Assembly (NCBI GenBank): GCA_035695045.1
Contig: DASSEX010000053.1
Span: 1 to 30,766, forward strand
Direction: 5' to 3'
DNA length: 30,766 bases
Origin: DASSKP01 sp035695045
Lineage (GTDB): Bacteria; Actinomycetota; Actinomycetes; JAFAQI01
Shown in pieces: positions 23,878 through 30,481 of this stretch; position 1 is the first letter of the stretch, and each line of letters starts with the position of its first letter. Position numbers and translations under genes: made by a program. Under the pieces are notes generated by a model. It was not told where the DNA came from. It saw only the letters and a list, made by a program, of their open reading frames with translations, and searched no databases.

Positions 23878-24513
23878 GTGAGGTCCCGGCTGGGTTGGCG
23901 CGTCGCGGTCGTCGCCGTTGTTCTCGGTACGGCGTCCGCGGTCGGCCTGCTGCCGGCGGACGGCGTACAGACGGCGGAGTTCGGACTCGCTGCGACCGGT
24001 GCGCGGTCGAAGATCGTGCACTCCGCGACCGGTTCACCGGTCCACGACAGCGTGCTCGTCTACAACCGCACCGCGCGGTCGCTGACGATCAGCCTGGACG
24101 TGGTCGGCGTGACGCAGAAGGCGGACGGCAGCTACTCGCTGGGTGCGTCCGGCACCGGACTCGCGGCGCACATCCGGTTGCAGTCGCGGTCGGTGACCCT
24201 TGCGGCGCGCGGCCGGCAGACGGTGTCCCTCACGATCGACACGCCGGACCATCTCTCGTCGCCGGAGTACGCCGCGGTGACGGCGATCGCCGGCCCCGCG
24301 TCGAGCACCGGCGTCGCGGTCACCGAACGACTCGCGGTGCTCGTCGGCGTTACGCCGCCGGGTGCCGGATCGGCCGCGGCCCACACGTCGGGTGCGTCTC
24401 ACAAACGGACGGTCGCCGTCGTCGTCGCGACGATCCTGCTGCTGGCTCTGCTCGCCGTCCTCATCTCCGCCTTCGTCCTGCGCCGCCGTCGTTCAACGCC
24501 CGCAGCGGGCTGA
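23878..24513 (+). CDS. Short DUF916/WxLIP-like membrane-anchored protein
   Basis: 211 residues. Signal peptide or N-terminal helix (RVAVVAVVLGTASAVGLLPA), one extracytoplasmic beta-sandwich of about 120 residues (FGLAATGARSKIVHSATGSPVHDSVLVYNRTARSLTISLDVVGVT..., then VTLAARGRQTVSLTIDTPDHLSSPEYAAVTAIAG), a Ser/His linker and a C-terminal membrane helix (VAVVVATILLLALLAVLISAFVL) with an RRRRS tail. The layout is that of DUF916 (WxL-interacting protein) but only the first domain is present; the longer relative at 26518-27588 has two. It lies 25 bp after the WxL-like gene and ends in a strong hairpin, so it closes the operon. Its partner is presumably the WxL-like protein before it. Confidence 0.6.
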   Translation: MRSRLGWRVAVVAVVLGTASAVGLLPADGVQTAEFGLAATGARSKIVHSATGSPVHDSVLVYNRTARSLTISLDVVGVTQKADGSYSLGASGTGLAAHIRLQSRSVTLAARGRQTVSLTIDTPDHLSSPEYAAVTAIAGPASSTGVAVTERLAVLVGVTPPGAGSAAAHTSGASHKRTVAVVVATILLLALLAVLISAFVLRRRRSTPAAG

Positions 24514-24538
24514 AGACGTCCTTACGTCCTCAGCCCGC
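24505..24538 (+). terminator. Strong hairpin terminator after the first WxL-like locus
   Basis: GCGGGCTGAAGACGT (24505-24519), loop CCTT, ACGTCCTCAGCCCGC (24524-24538): 15-base arms with one mismatch. It covers the stop codon of the DUF916-like gene. A second, smaller stem GCCCC...GGGGC follows at 24550-24567. Together they separate the surface operon from the esterase gene. Confidence 0.7.
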
Positions 24539-24594
24539 CAAGGCGGAGAGCCCCGACCGGTAGGGGCGCTTGGCCGTCCGGCGAAGATGGGCGC

Positions 24595-25536
24595 ATGCCG
24601 CTCGACCCTGACATCCAGGCCCTGCTCGCTGCGATGGCGTCGCTGAACGCACCGCCGCTCAGCCAGGGGACGCCCGACGCCGCGCGCGCCGGCTTCCGCT
24701 TCATGACCGTCGACATGCGCCAGGAGCAGCACGTCATCCCGGTCAAGGAGACGGAGGACCTGCGTATCCCCACGTCGCACGGCGACATCGCCGCACGCAT
24801 CTACCGGCCGGAGCACGAGGGCCCGCTGCCCACGGTCGTCTTCGCTCACGGCGGCGGCTTCGTCATCGGTGACATCGAGACGCACGACAACCAGGCGCGC
24901 TCGGTCTGCCGCGGCGCCGACGCAGTGGTCGTCAGCATCGACTACCGGTTGGCGCCGGAGGCGCCATGGCCGGCGGCGATCCACGACACGTACGACGCGG
25001 TGCGGTGGGCGGCCGAGCACATCGACGACCTCGGCGGCGACGCAGCACGGCTCGCCGTTGCCGGCGACAGCGCCGGCGGCAACATCAGCGCAGTCGTCGC
25101 GCAGCTGTGCCGCGACAACGGGCCTGCGCTGTCTGCGCAGCTGCTCATCTATCCGGCGGTCGACATGGACCCGGAGGGTCCGTACCAGTCCCGCGTCGAC
25201 AACGCCGAGGGCTACTTCCTGACGGCCGACGACATGCAGTGGTTCCTGCAGCACTACGTCGGAGACGCGCCGGAGCACGGCGATCCCACGATGTCGCCGC
25301 TCCGCGGAAGGCTCGAGGGCCTGCCGCCCGCGGTGGTGGCAACGGCGGAGTTCGACCCGCTGCGTGACGAGGGGAATGCCTACGCCGCGGCGCTGCAGGC
25401 GGCCGGCGTCGAGGTCGACGCGAAGACCTACGACGGCATGGTGCACGGGTTCTTCGACATGGGCGTGCTGGCCGCCGGAGCGCAGGCGGCGACCGACGAC
25501 GCCATCGCCCGCTTCCGCAAGCTCCTCTGGCGCTAG
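24595..25536 (+). CDS. Alpha/beta hydrolase, hormone-sensitive-lipase (family IV) esterase
   Basis: 313 residues, cytoplasmic, no signal peptide. Hydrolyses short- or medium-chain esters. The oxyanion-hole motif is HGGG (85-88), the nucleophile elbow GDSAGG has S159, the acid is D254 (AEFDPLRDEG) and the base H284 (DGMVHGF), a complete family IV set. The helical cap at the N-terminus (residues 1-45) is present. ATG at 24595 with a weak GAAG upstream. The gene stands alone between two hairpin elements and between the two WxL-like loci, with no evident functional link. The substrate cannot be told from sequence. Confidence 0.92.
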   Translation: MPLDPDIQALLAAMASLNAPPLSQGTPDAARAGFRFMTVDMRQEQHVIPVKETEDLRIPTSHGDIAARIYRPEHEGPLPTVVFAHGGGFVIGDIETHDNQARSVCRGADAVVVSIDYRLAPEAPWPAAIHDTYDAVRWAAEHIDDLGGDAARLAVAGDSAGGNISAVVAQLCRDNGPALSAQLLIYPAVDMDPEGPYQSRVDNAEGYFLTADDMQWFLQHYVGDAPEHGDPTMSPLRGRLEGLPPAVVATAEFDPLRDEGNAYAAALQAAGVEVDAKTYDGMVHGFFDMGVLAAGAQAATDDAIARFRKLLWR

Positions 25537-25542
25537 CCGCAC

Positions 25543-25600
25543 CGGTTGGTACGAACCATGCGGTTTCGGCACCTGTAACTGCCCCGGTTCGTACCAACCG
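25543..25600. repeat. Perfect 15-bp inverted repeat with 28-nt loop
   Basis: CGGTTGGTACGAACC (25543-25557) and GGTTCGTACCAACCG (25586-25600) are exact reverse complements, seven bases after the esterase stop codon. The 28-nt loop is not self-complementary. Each arm is itself nearly palindromic (GGTT...AACC around GTAC), so the pair may be two protein-binding sites, an operator for the downstream DUF559 gene, or a terminator hairpin for the esterase. Confidence 0.6.
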
Positions 25601-25636
25601 ACGGGCTGTGGATGACGAATCGCGCCGGAGCCCTCG

Positions 25637-26506
25637 TTGGTGCACCCTCCCCGCGTGCGACCGTTCACCACCGCCCAGGCACGAGACCGCGGGCTGACAG
25701 CCGACCATCTCCGTTCCGTGAAGTGGCGGCAGGTTGTGCGCGGCGTGTGGGTGGACGCGCAGGCGCCCGACACCAGACAGCTACGGCTGCTCTCGCTCGG
25801 CCTGGTGCTGCCACCTCGCGCGGTCGTCTGCGGTCCCACCGCCGCCTGGGTGTGGGGCGCCTCCGTACTGGCCGACGACGACCTCGACGTCCACGTCCTC
25901 TGCCCGAACGGGTCCCGGGTCCGCGGGCGCGACGGCTTGCGGGTCAGCCAGGGCGTACTCGACCCGGCTGACGTGGTGACGTGGGGGCCGGTCCGCGTGA
26001 CGTCTGCGCCGCGGACGGCGTACGACTGCCTGCACCGGCTGGCCCGCGTGGACGCACTGGTGACGGTCGACGCGCTGACGCACCTCGGTCCGCCGACGAT
26101 GAAGGAGCTGACGGAGTACGTCGACAGATGCGACGGCATGCGCGGGGTGCGGGTGGTGCGTCAACGGCTGGCAGAGGTCGAGCAGCTGACCGAGTCCGTG
26201 ATGGAGACCCGCACCCGGCTCGTCCTCATCGACGGCGGGCTGCCCCGCCCGACGGCGCAGTTCGTCGTGTCCGATGGCGACGGGTGCTTCGTTGCGCGGC
26301 TCGACCTCGCCTATCCGTCCGACAAGGTCGCGGTCGAGTACGACGGCGCGTTCCACTGGACTCAGCGGCGCGAGGACGACCGCCGTCGCGACAGGTTGCG
26401 GGCGCTCGGCTGGACCGTCGTCGTCGCGAGCGCGAGCGACATCTACCGCGAGCCCGGGCAGCTCGTGGCGCGGGTCAGCTCGGCGCTTGGACTACGTGCG
26501 GCCTGA
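25637..26506 (+). CDS. DUF559/AbiEi-like protein with Vsr-type endonuclease fold
   Basis: 289 residues, a common actinobacterial orphan type. The N-terminus (PFTTAQARDRGLTADHLRSVKWRQVVRGVW) resembles the winged-helix of AbiEi antitoxins (helix-turn-helix, then RG(V/L)Y-type strand). The C-terminus is a DUF559/very-short-patch-repair-like nuclease fold: ARLDLAYPSDKVAVEYDGAFHW, with an Asp, the E-Y-D-G and a His as candidate metal ligands, then RDRLRALGWTVVVASASDIY. No toxin gene adjoins. A role in DNA processing or defence is guessed from domains only. The start may be TTG 25637, GTG 25640 or GTG 25655; CGGAG at 25625 favours the first two. The gene is convergent with the DUF916 gene. Confidence 0.75.
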   Translation: MVHPPRVRPFTTAQARDRGLTADHLRSVKWRQVVRGVWVDAQAPDTRQLRLLSLGLVLPPRAVVCGPTAAWVWGASVLADDDLDVHVLCPNGSRVRGRDGLRVSQGVLDPADVVTWGPVRVTSAPRTAYDCLHRLARVDALVTVDALTHLGPPTMKELTEYVDRCDGMRGVRVVRQRLAEVEQLTESVMETRTRLVLIDGGLPRPTAQFVVSDGDGCFVARLDLAYPSDKVAVEYDGAFHWTQRREDDRRRDRLRALGWTVVVASASDIYREPGQLVARVSSALGLRAA

Positions 26507-26517
26507 CGTTCGCGCCG

Positions 26518-27588
26518 CTAGCGGGACGCTCGCATCGATTTCTGCACGGCACGCTGCTCTTCCTCGTCGTCGTCACGCTTGCGGCGGCGCCACCAGATGA
26601 GGAGCAGCAGGATCAGCACGAACAGAAGCAAGGCGATGGCGATCGGCACGATGACGTCGCGGTTCTTCGTCAACGGAATGGACTTGGCGGCGACCGGCTT
26701 CGCCTTCGCGCCGCTCCCTGTCGGGAACAGGATCGTCGCCTGCGCCTTGCGCTCGAGCAGTCCCGACTTCATGTCGAGTGTCGCCAGCCAGGGCCCGGCG
26801 GGCAGAGCCTTGTCGAGCGGGATGGTCACGGGTTCGCTCTGACCGGGCGCCAGGGTCGTGCCGAGCTGCGCCGGGAACGGGCCGGCGGACAGGCCGCCTG
26901 GACCCTTCGTCAATTTCAGGCTGCCGCTCAGGTCGATGGCGCGCCTACCGGTGTTCGTGACCTGCGCGAGAACGTACGGCGACCCGTCAGCCCTCCGTGC
27001 CGCCGTCAGCGAGTCGATGCGGAAGTTGGTCGGGGGCAACCCGCCGCTCCCCACGGCGAGGTAGATCCGAACGGCTGCGCGGGCCGCGACAGCGATGCCG
27101 CGGGCCGGATCGGGCGGGCGGGCCGCGACCACGGCACCGTAGAACTCGCCCTTCGGGGCGTCAGCCGGCACATTCACCGCCGCCTCGACGATGCGGCTTT
27201 CCCCCGCGGCGAGCTCGAGGGCTTTGGGTTGCACCGACGCCCACTCGGAGATCGCGTTCGTCCCCGTGCCCTGGTCGATGTCGAAGGTGCCGTCATGGAT
27301 CGTCGCGCCGGCGGTGTAGAGATCTACATGGATCGGAGTCGAGAAGCCGTTGCAGATGAGGACCTTGCGGGTGAAATGCGCGCCGGGGTGAACGAAGTCG
27401 ATGATGTAGTGCGCAGCGCGCGGGTCCTTGGCCAGCGCCTTCGGCTCTTCACGAAGACCGATTCCAAGGCCGGGAGGGCAGCGCACGCCGGCGTCCGCCG
27501 ACGCCGTCGAAGCTGCCGGTATGCAAACGCCCATCAGCGCCGCGACCATGCCGGTCGCGGCGCTGATGGTTCGTTGTGCGAAGCGCAA
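26518..27588 (-). CDS. DUF916 (WxL-interacting protein) family membrane-anchored surface protein
   Basis: About 356 residues. Signal peptide (AQRTISAATGMVAALMGVCIPAASTASA), then domain 1 matching DUF916: AAHYIIDFVHPGAHFTRKVL, a Gly-rich turn, ISEWASVQPKALELAAGESRIVEAAVNVPADAPKGEFYGAVVA. Domain 2 (about 190-300, FRIDSLTAARRADGSPYVLAQVTNTGRRAIDLSG...) resembles the second, host-binding part. A C-terminal helix (VIVPIAIALLLFVLILLLLIWW) and an RRRKRDDDEEEQ tail follow. TTG at 27588 with GAGAGG upstream starts ten bases after the WxL-like stop; a TTG at 27639 would overlap that gene by 41 bases. In Firmicutes DUF916 proteins bind peptidoglycan and WxL proteins; the WxL-like gene precedes it here. 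Confidence 0.75.
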   Translation of the reverse strand: MRFAQRTISAATGMVAALMGVCIPAASTASADAGVRCPPGLGIGLREEPKALAKDPRAAHYIIDFVHPGAHFTRKVLICNGFSTPIHVDLYTAGATIHDGTFDIDQGTGTNAISEWASVQPKALELAAGESRIVEAAVNVPADAPKGEFYGAVVAARPPDPARGIAVAARAAVRIYLAVGSGGLPPTNFRIDSLTAARRADGSPYVLAQVTNTGRRAIDLSGSLKLTKGPGGLSAGPFPAQLGTTLAPGQSEPVTIPLDKALPAGPWLATLDMKSGLLERKAQATILFPTGSGAKAKPVAAKSIPLTKNRDVIVPIAIALLLFVLILLLLIWWRRRKRDDDEEEQRAVQKSMRASR

Positions 27589-27598
27589 TCGGCCTCTC

Positions 27599-28180
27599 TC
27601 AGGAGACGGTCTGCGTAACCGTACCCGTGTAGACACCAACTGGGTCAGAAGACGAGAAGCTCAGCGACATGTACGGCGTGTACGTCACCGTGTTCGCGTT
27701 GCCCGCCGAGGCAGACATGAGCGTCTGGTTGCTCGTGGTCAGTGCGAGCGGCGTCGTCGTCGGGTAACCGGAGATCGTCGCCGTGCCTGCGACCGTCGGC
27801 GCCGGCGCCACCGCGCCGGTTCCGCTGAACGACACGGAGGCGTTCCCCGCCGGGATGATGCCCGCGCCCACCGTCGGCGAGGTTGCGTTGAGGAGGGTGA
27901 AGTCAGTCGACTTGATCGCGACCTGCCACGTGTGCGTGCCCGTCTGCGTGTCAGTGACGGTGGTCGGGCCGAGCAGGCCGGTCGCCGCCGTCGACGTGCC
28001 CGCGAGAGCTGCGGTGGGCGAAACGGCGATCGAGATCACGCCCGTCGTACCGACGGTCGCGGTGACTGTGGTGTCACCAGAGCAGCTGACGGTGCAGGCC
28101 GCGAAGGCCGAGGTCGGGACGAACGCCGCGAGACCGGCCGTTGTCAGGGCCGTGACGGCCAGGGCGATGCTCTTGCGCAT
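27599..28180 (-). CDS. Secreted WxL-like surface protein
   Basis: 193 residues. Signal peptide MRKSIALAVTALTTAGLAAFVPTSAFA, cut before ACT, with a Cys pair (C29, C33) at the new N-terminus. The rest is Thr/Ser/Val-rich beta-structure. TTVTDTQTGTHTWQVAIKST (D77 to W85-Q-V87) has the layout of the WxL domain core (D-x-R/T, then W-x-L) with Val for Leu, and the end SDPVGVYTGTVTQTVS is the usual closing strand. GGAGG at four bases before the ATG is a strong ribosome site. The DUF916 gene follows within ten bases, so the two are probably one transcript. Alternative: a generic beta-sandwich fimbrial-type subunit. Confidence 0.6.
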   Translation of the reverse strand: MRKSIALAVTALTTAGLAAFVPTSAFAACTVSCSGDTTVTATVGTTGVISIAVSPTAALAGTSTAATGLLGPTTVTDTQTGTHTWQVAIKSTDFTLLNATSPTVGAGIIPAGNASVSFSGTGAVAPAPTVAGTATISGYPTTTPLALTTSNQTLMSASAGNANTVTYTPYMSLSFSSSDPVGVYTGTVTQTVS

Positions 28181-28246
28181 GGTTCCTCCGGTGACGGGGT
28201 CGCCTTGCTGAGGGGGTGGCGACTGCTTCCAGAGGACTACATCGGC

Positions 28247-28272
28247 CTAGTCACAACGCGGTTGATGACTAG
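28247..28272. promoter_or_regulatory. Inverted repeat, possible operator of second WxL-like locus
   Basis: CTAGTCA (28247-28253) and TGACTAG (28266-28272) are exact reverse complements with 12 bp between, 67-92 bp before the WxL-like ATG. They sit in the low-GC stretch 28240-28350, where the promoters of the divergent WxL-like and cysC-like genes must lie. TAGTCC occurs once more just outside (28274-28279, reverse), so several regulator half-sites may be present. Confidence 0.4.
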
Positions 28273-28402
28273 TTAGGACTATTCCTCGCCGCACCCGTTC
28301 GGGCTAAGAAAATCGCGGATGGCGGCGAACAAATCCAGACGTACCAACGCAATATCGCCCTGGTCGACGCCCTCCCGAAAGGCAGCGGCTAGGTTGGCCG
28401 CC

Positions 28403-29398
28403 GTGCCGGAGGACACCGCGACCCTCGACCTCGCCGGTCTCGCACTGCTCGACCAGGTGCTGCTCGGCCTTGCCGGAGACGCCCGACTCCCCTCGGCGGA
28501 CGTCTACCTCGACGAGGAAGGAACTCCCGTCGCCTCCCGTAACGACGGGCGACTCGTCGGGTTACGCGAGCCCAGGTGGGAGCGCCCCGAAGACGTCCGC
28601 GCCGAGGGACCGGTCGTCCTCGCGACCGGAGGGTCGCTGCCCGTCGCCGAGCTGCCCGGCGGTGCCACCGTGCTCTTGCCCATGGGCGCCGTGCGCCCGG
28701 ACGACGCGCGGGTGCCTGCGTGGGCCGCGGCCTGGACCCGGGCGGCCGCGACCGCAGGTGGCCGGGTCATCGCGGTGCCGGTGTCGCCGTACGACGTAGC
28801 CTCGCGAGCGGACGCGCTTGCCGCCGCCTACTCGAGCGGTCCTCTTGTCGACGTGGCGATCGCGCCGCAACCAACAGGAGACGGCCGCACGCTGTTCTTC
28901 ACCGGGCTCTCCGGCTCCGGCAAGTCGACGGTCGCGCGCGCAGTCGTCGAACGCCTCGCGGGCACGCGGTCGATCACGCTGCTCGACGGCGACGTCGTGC
29001 GCACGCACCTGTCCAAGGGTCTCGGCTTCTCCAAGGAGGACCGCGACGTCAACATCCGCCGGATCGGCTGGGTGGCGGCCGAGGTGACGAAGCACGGCGG
29101 CCTTGCGGTGTGCGCGCCGATCGCGCCGTACGACGCCACACGTCAGTGGGTCCGGACGACGGTTGAAAGTGCGGGAGGCCCAGGCTCGTTCCTGCTCGTG
29201 TGGGTGTCGACGCCGATCGAGGAGTGCGAGAAGCGTGACGTGAAGGGTCTCTACGCGAAGGCGCGTCGTGGCGAGATCACCGGCTTCACCGGCATCGACG
29301 ACCCTTACGAAGCCCCGACGGATGCGGCGCTCGAGCTCGACACGAGCAAGGTCTCGCTCGACGACGCGGTCGCGAAGGTGCTCGACCTGTTGTCCTGA
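28403..29398 (+). CDS. cysC: Adenylylsulfate kinase with extra N-terminal domain
   Basis: About 331 residues; plain CysC has about 200. The C-terminal part (162-331) is APS kinase, making PAPS from APS and ATP: Walker A GLSGSGKST (168-176), LDGDVVRTHLSKGLGFSKEDRDVNIRRIGW with the family Ser (S210), the substrate segment APIAPYDATRQWVR, and FTGIDDPYEAP near the end. The N-terminal 155 residues (ALLDQVLLGLAGDARLPSADVYLDEEGTPVA...) look like the PUA-like N-domain of ATP sulfurylase, without a catalytic sulfurylase domain. No cysD, cysN or sat gene is in the window. GTG at 28403 with TAGG about nine bases upstream is my choice; the frame is open to 28319 but that part has no domain likeness. Confidence 0.85.
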   Translation: MPEDTATLDLAGLALLDQVLLGLAGDARLPSADVYLDEEGTPVASRNDGRLVGLREPRWERPEDVRAEGPVVLATGGSLPVAELPGGATVLLPMGAVRPDDARVPAWAAAWTRAAATAGGRVIAVPVSPYDVASRADALAAAYSSGPLVDVAIAPQPTGDGRTLFFTGLSGSGKSTVARAVVERLAGTRSITLLDGDVVRTHLSKGLGFSKEDRDVNIRRIGWVAAEVTKHGGLAVCAPIAPYDATRQWVRTTVESAGGPGSFLLVWVSTPIEECEKRDVKGLYAKARRGEITGFTGIDDPYEAPTDAALELDTSKVSLDDAVAKVLDLLS

Positions 29399-29429
29399 CC
29401 CACGCCGGATTGCGGCATGATGGCGCGCC

Positions 29430-29876
29430 ATGGGCAGGCGGATCGTGATCGGACTCGTCGCGGTCGTGGTCGTCGTCGGCGTCGTCCTGGGCGGCTGGGC
29501 CGTCTTCGAACACTTCGACCGAGCCGGCAAGATCAAGGACGCCGGCAAGTCCTGCGTCGGGATCGACGTCGTGCACGGCGCACCCCAGCTCCCTGCGGGG
29601 TTCACGCTTCCCTCTGGTCAGCGTCTGCTGCAGGTCCAGTCCCAGGGCAAGACGCAGATTCTCTACGCAAGCACCGGGGGCGGGCGCAACGACATCGTGG
29701 GCGTGCGCGACCAGGTAACCAGGGCGCTGGCGGCGGCCGGCTACAGGGTGACGCACACCGACCAGGAGCCGACGTACGAGGCCGAGGCCACCGTCACGAA
29801 GAACGGCACCGACGACACCGTGCAGGTGCAGCCGCTGTGCAGCGGCCGCCTTCGCGTCCGGTACATCCTGCACTGA
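29430..29876 (+). CDS. Membrane-anchored protein of unknown function
   Basis: 148 residues. An N-terminal helix (IVIGLVAVVVVVGVVLGGWAVF, about 5-26) anchors an extracytoplasmic domain of 120 residues with two Cys (C42 and C137) that could form a disulfide. The start of the mature part (AGKIKDAGKSC) and the end (QPLCSGRLRVRYILH) are beta-like. I recognise no family. ATG at 29430, 31 bp after the cysC-like stop. It may be co-transcribed with cysC, but nothing suggests a role in sulfate activation. Confidence 0.65.
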   Translation: MGRRIVIGLVAVVVVVGVVLGGWAVFEHFDRAGKIKDAGKSCVGIDVVHGAPQLPAGFTLPSGQRLLQVQSQGKTQILYASTGGGRNDIVGVRDQVTRALAAAGYRVTHTDQEPTYEAEATVTKNGTDDTVQVQPLCSGRLRVRYILH

Positions 29877-29970
29877 GCGATCACGTACGCCCGGATGGCC
29901 TCGTCCATTGCGTCACGTGTTGGCCCGCACGGGCGATGCCGTCGCCCTTCGAAATGATCACACTCACCTC

Positions 29971-30183
29971 ATGCACACAGTCGAAGCGCTCGAATCGGGG
30001 GTAACGAGCGAGGAACCTCAGGCAACGGTCCACGCGGTGCACATGACGCTGCAAGGACCAACAGCTCTCTGTGGCGCGGGCCCCATCGTCGGGCGCGTGC
30101 TCAAGCGATTCGGTGACGCCGATAGGCACACCTGCCTCGCCTGCTTTGCGGCCGCGTTGCCGCAGTCACGATCCGCCACCTGA
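29971..30183 (+). CDS. Small Cys-containing hypothetical protein
   Basis: 70 residues if the ATG at 29971 is used; the frame is open to 29908. VHMTLQGPTALCGAGPIVGRV...DRHTCLACFAAAL resembles small actinobacterial proteins with a Cys, then a C-x-x-C, which often bind Zn. No ribosome site is obvious and no partner is known. Real but unconfirmed. Confidence 0.45.
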   Translation: MHTVEALESGVTSEEPQATVHAVHMTLQGPTALCGAGPIVGRVLKRFGDADRHTCLACFAAALPQSRSAT

Positions 30184-30190
30184 CGGGCGG

Positions 30191-30481
30191 ATGAGCAGCG
30201 ACCCGCGACGGGTCGACAGCTTGCGGACGCTGCTCCGCGAGTACCTCGTCGCGCTGGACACCGGCAACGAGTTCGTGGCAGAGATGCTCTCGCGATGCAC
30301 GCTCGAACCACGAACGCGGACGTCGGTGCTGCTCATCCCGCTCGCGGGACTACCGCAACGGCGACCAACGCCGCCGAGCCAGCGTCGCCCCGGCGATGAC
30401 GAGCAAGGCGCAGCCGCCGGCGGGCAGGACGGGCGACATCCCGGTCCGCGCCAGCTGGACACCACCTCGGGCCGCACCTGA
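30191..30481 (+). CDS. Possible small hypothetical protein
   Basis: 96-residue frame starting seven bases after the previous gene (MSSDPRRVDSLRTLLREYLVALDTGNEFVAEMLSR...). The first 50 residues look like a helical protein, but the last 43 overlap the 3' end of the convergent PKD/LARTG gene and read like out-of-frame sequence. The real end, if it is a gene, is unsure. It may be spurious. Confidence 0.25.
   Translation: MSSDPRRVDSLRTLLREYLVALDTGNEFVAEMLSRCTLEPRTRTSVLLIPLAGLPQRRPTPPSQRRPGDDEQGAAAGGQDGRHPGPRQLDTTSGRT

Noticed and set aside
30018..30311. 97-codon - strand frame (Arg/Ala/Cys-rich)
   Set aside because: No ribosome site, low-complexity composition typical of antisense frames, and it overlaps two better + strand candidates.
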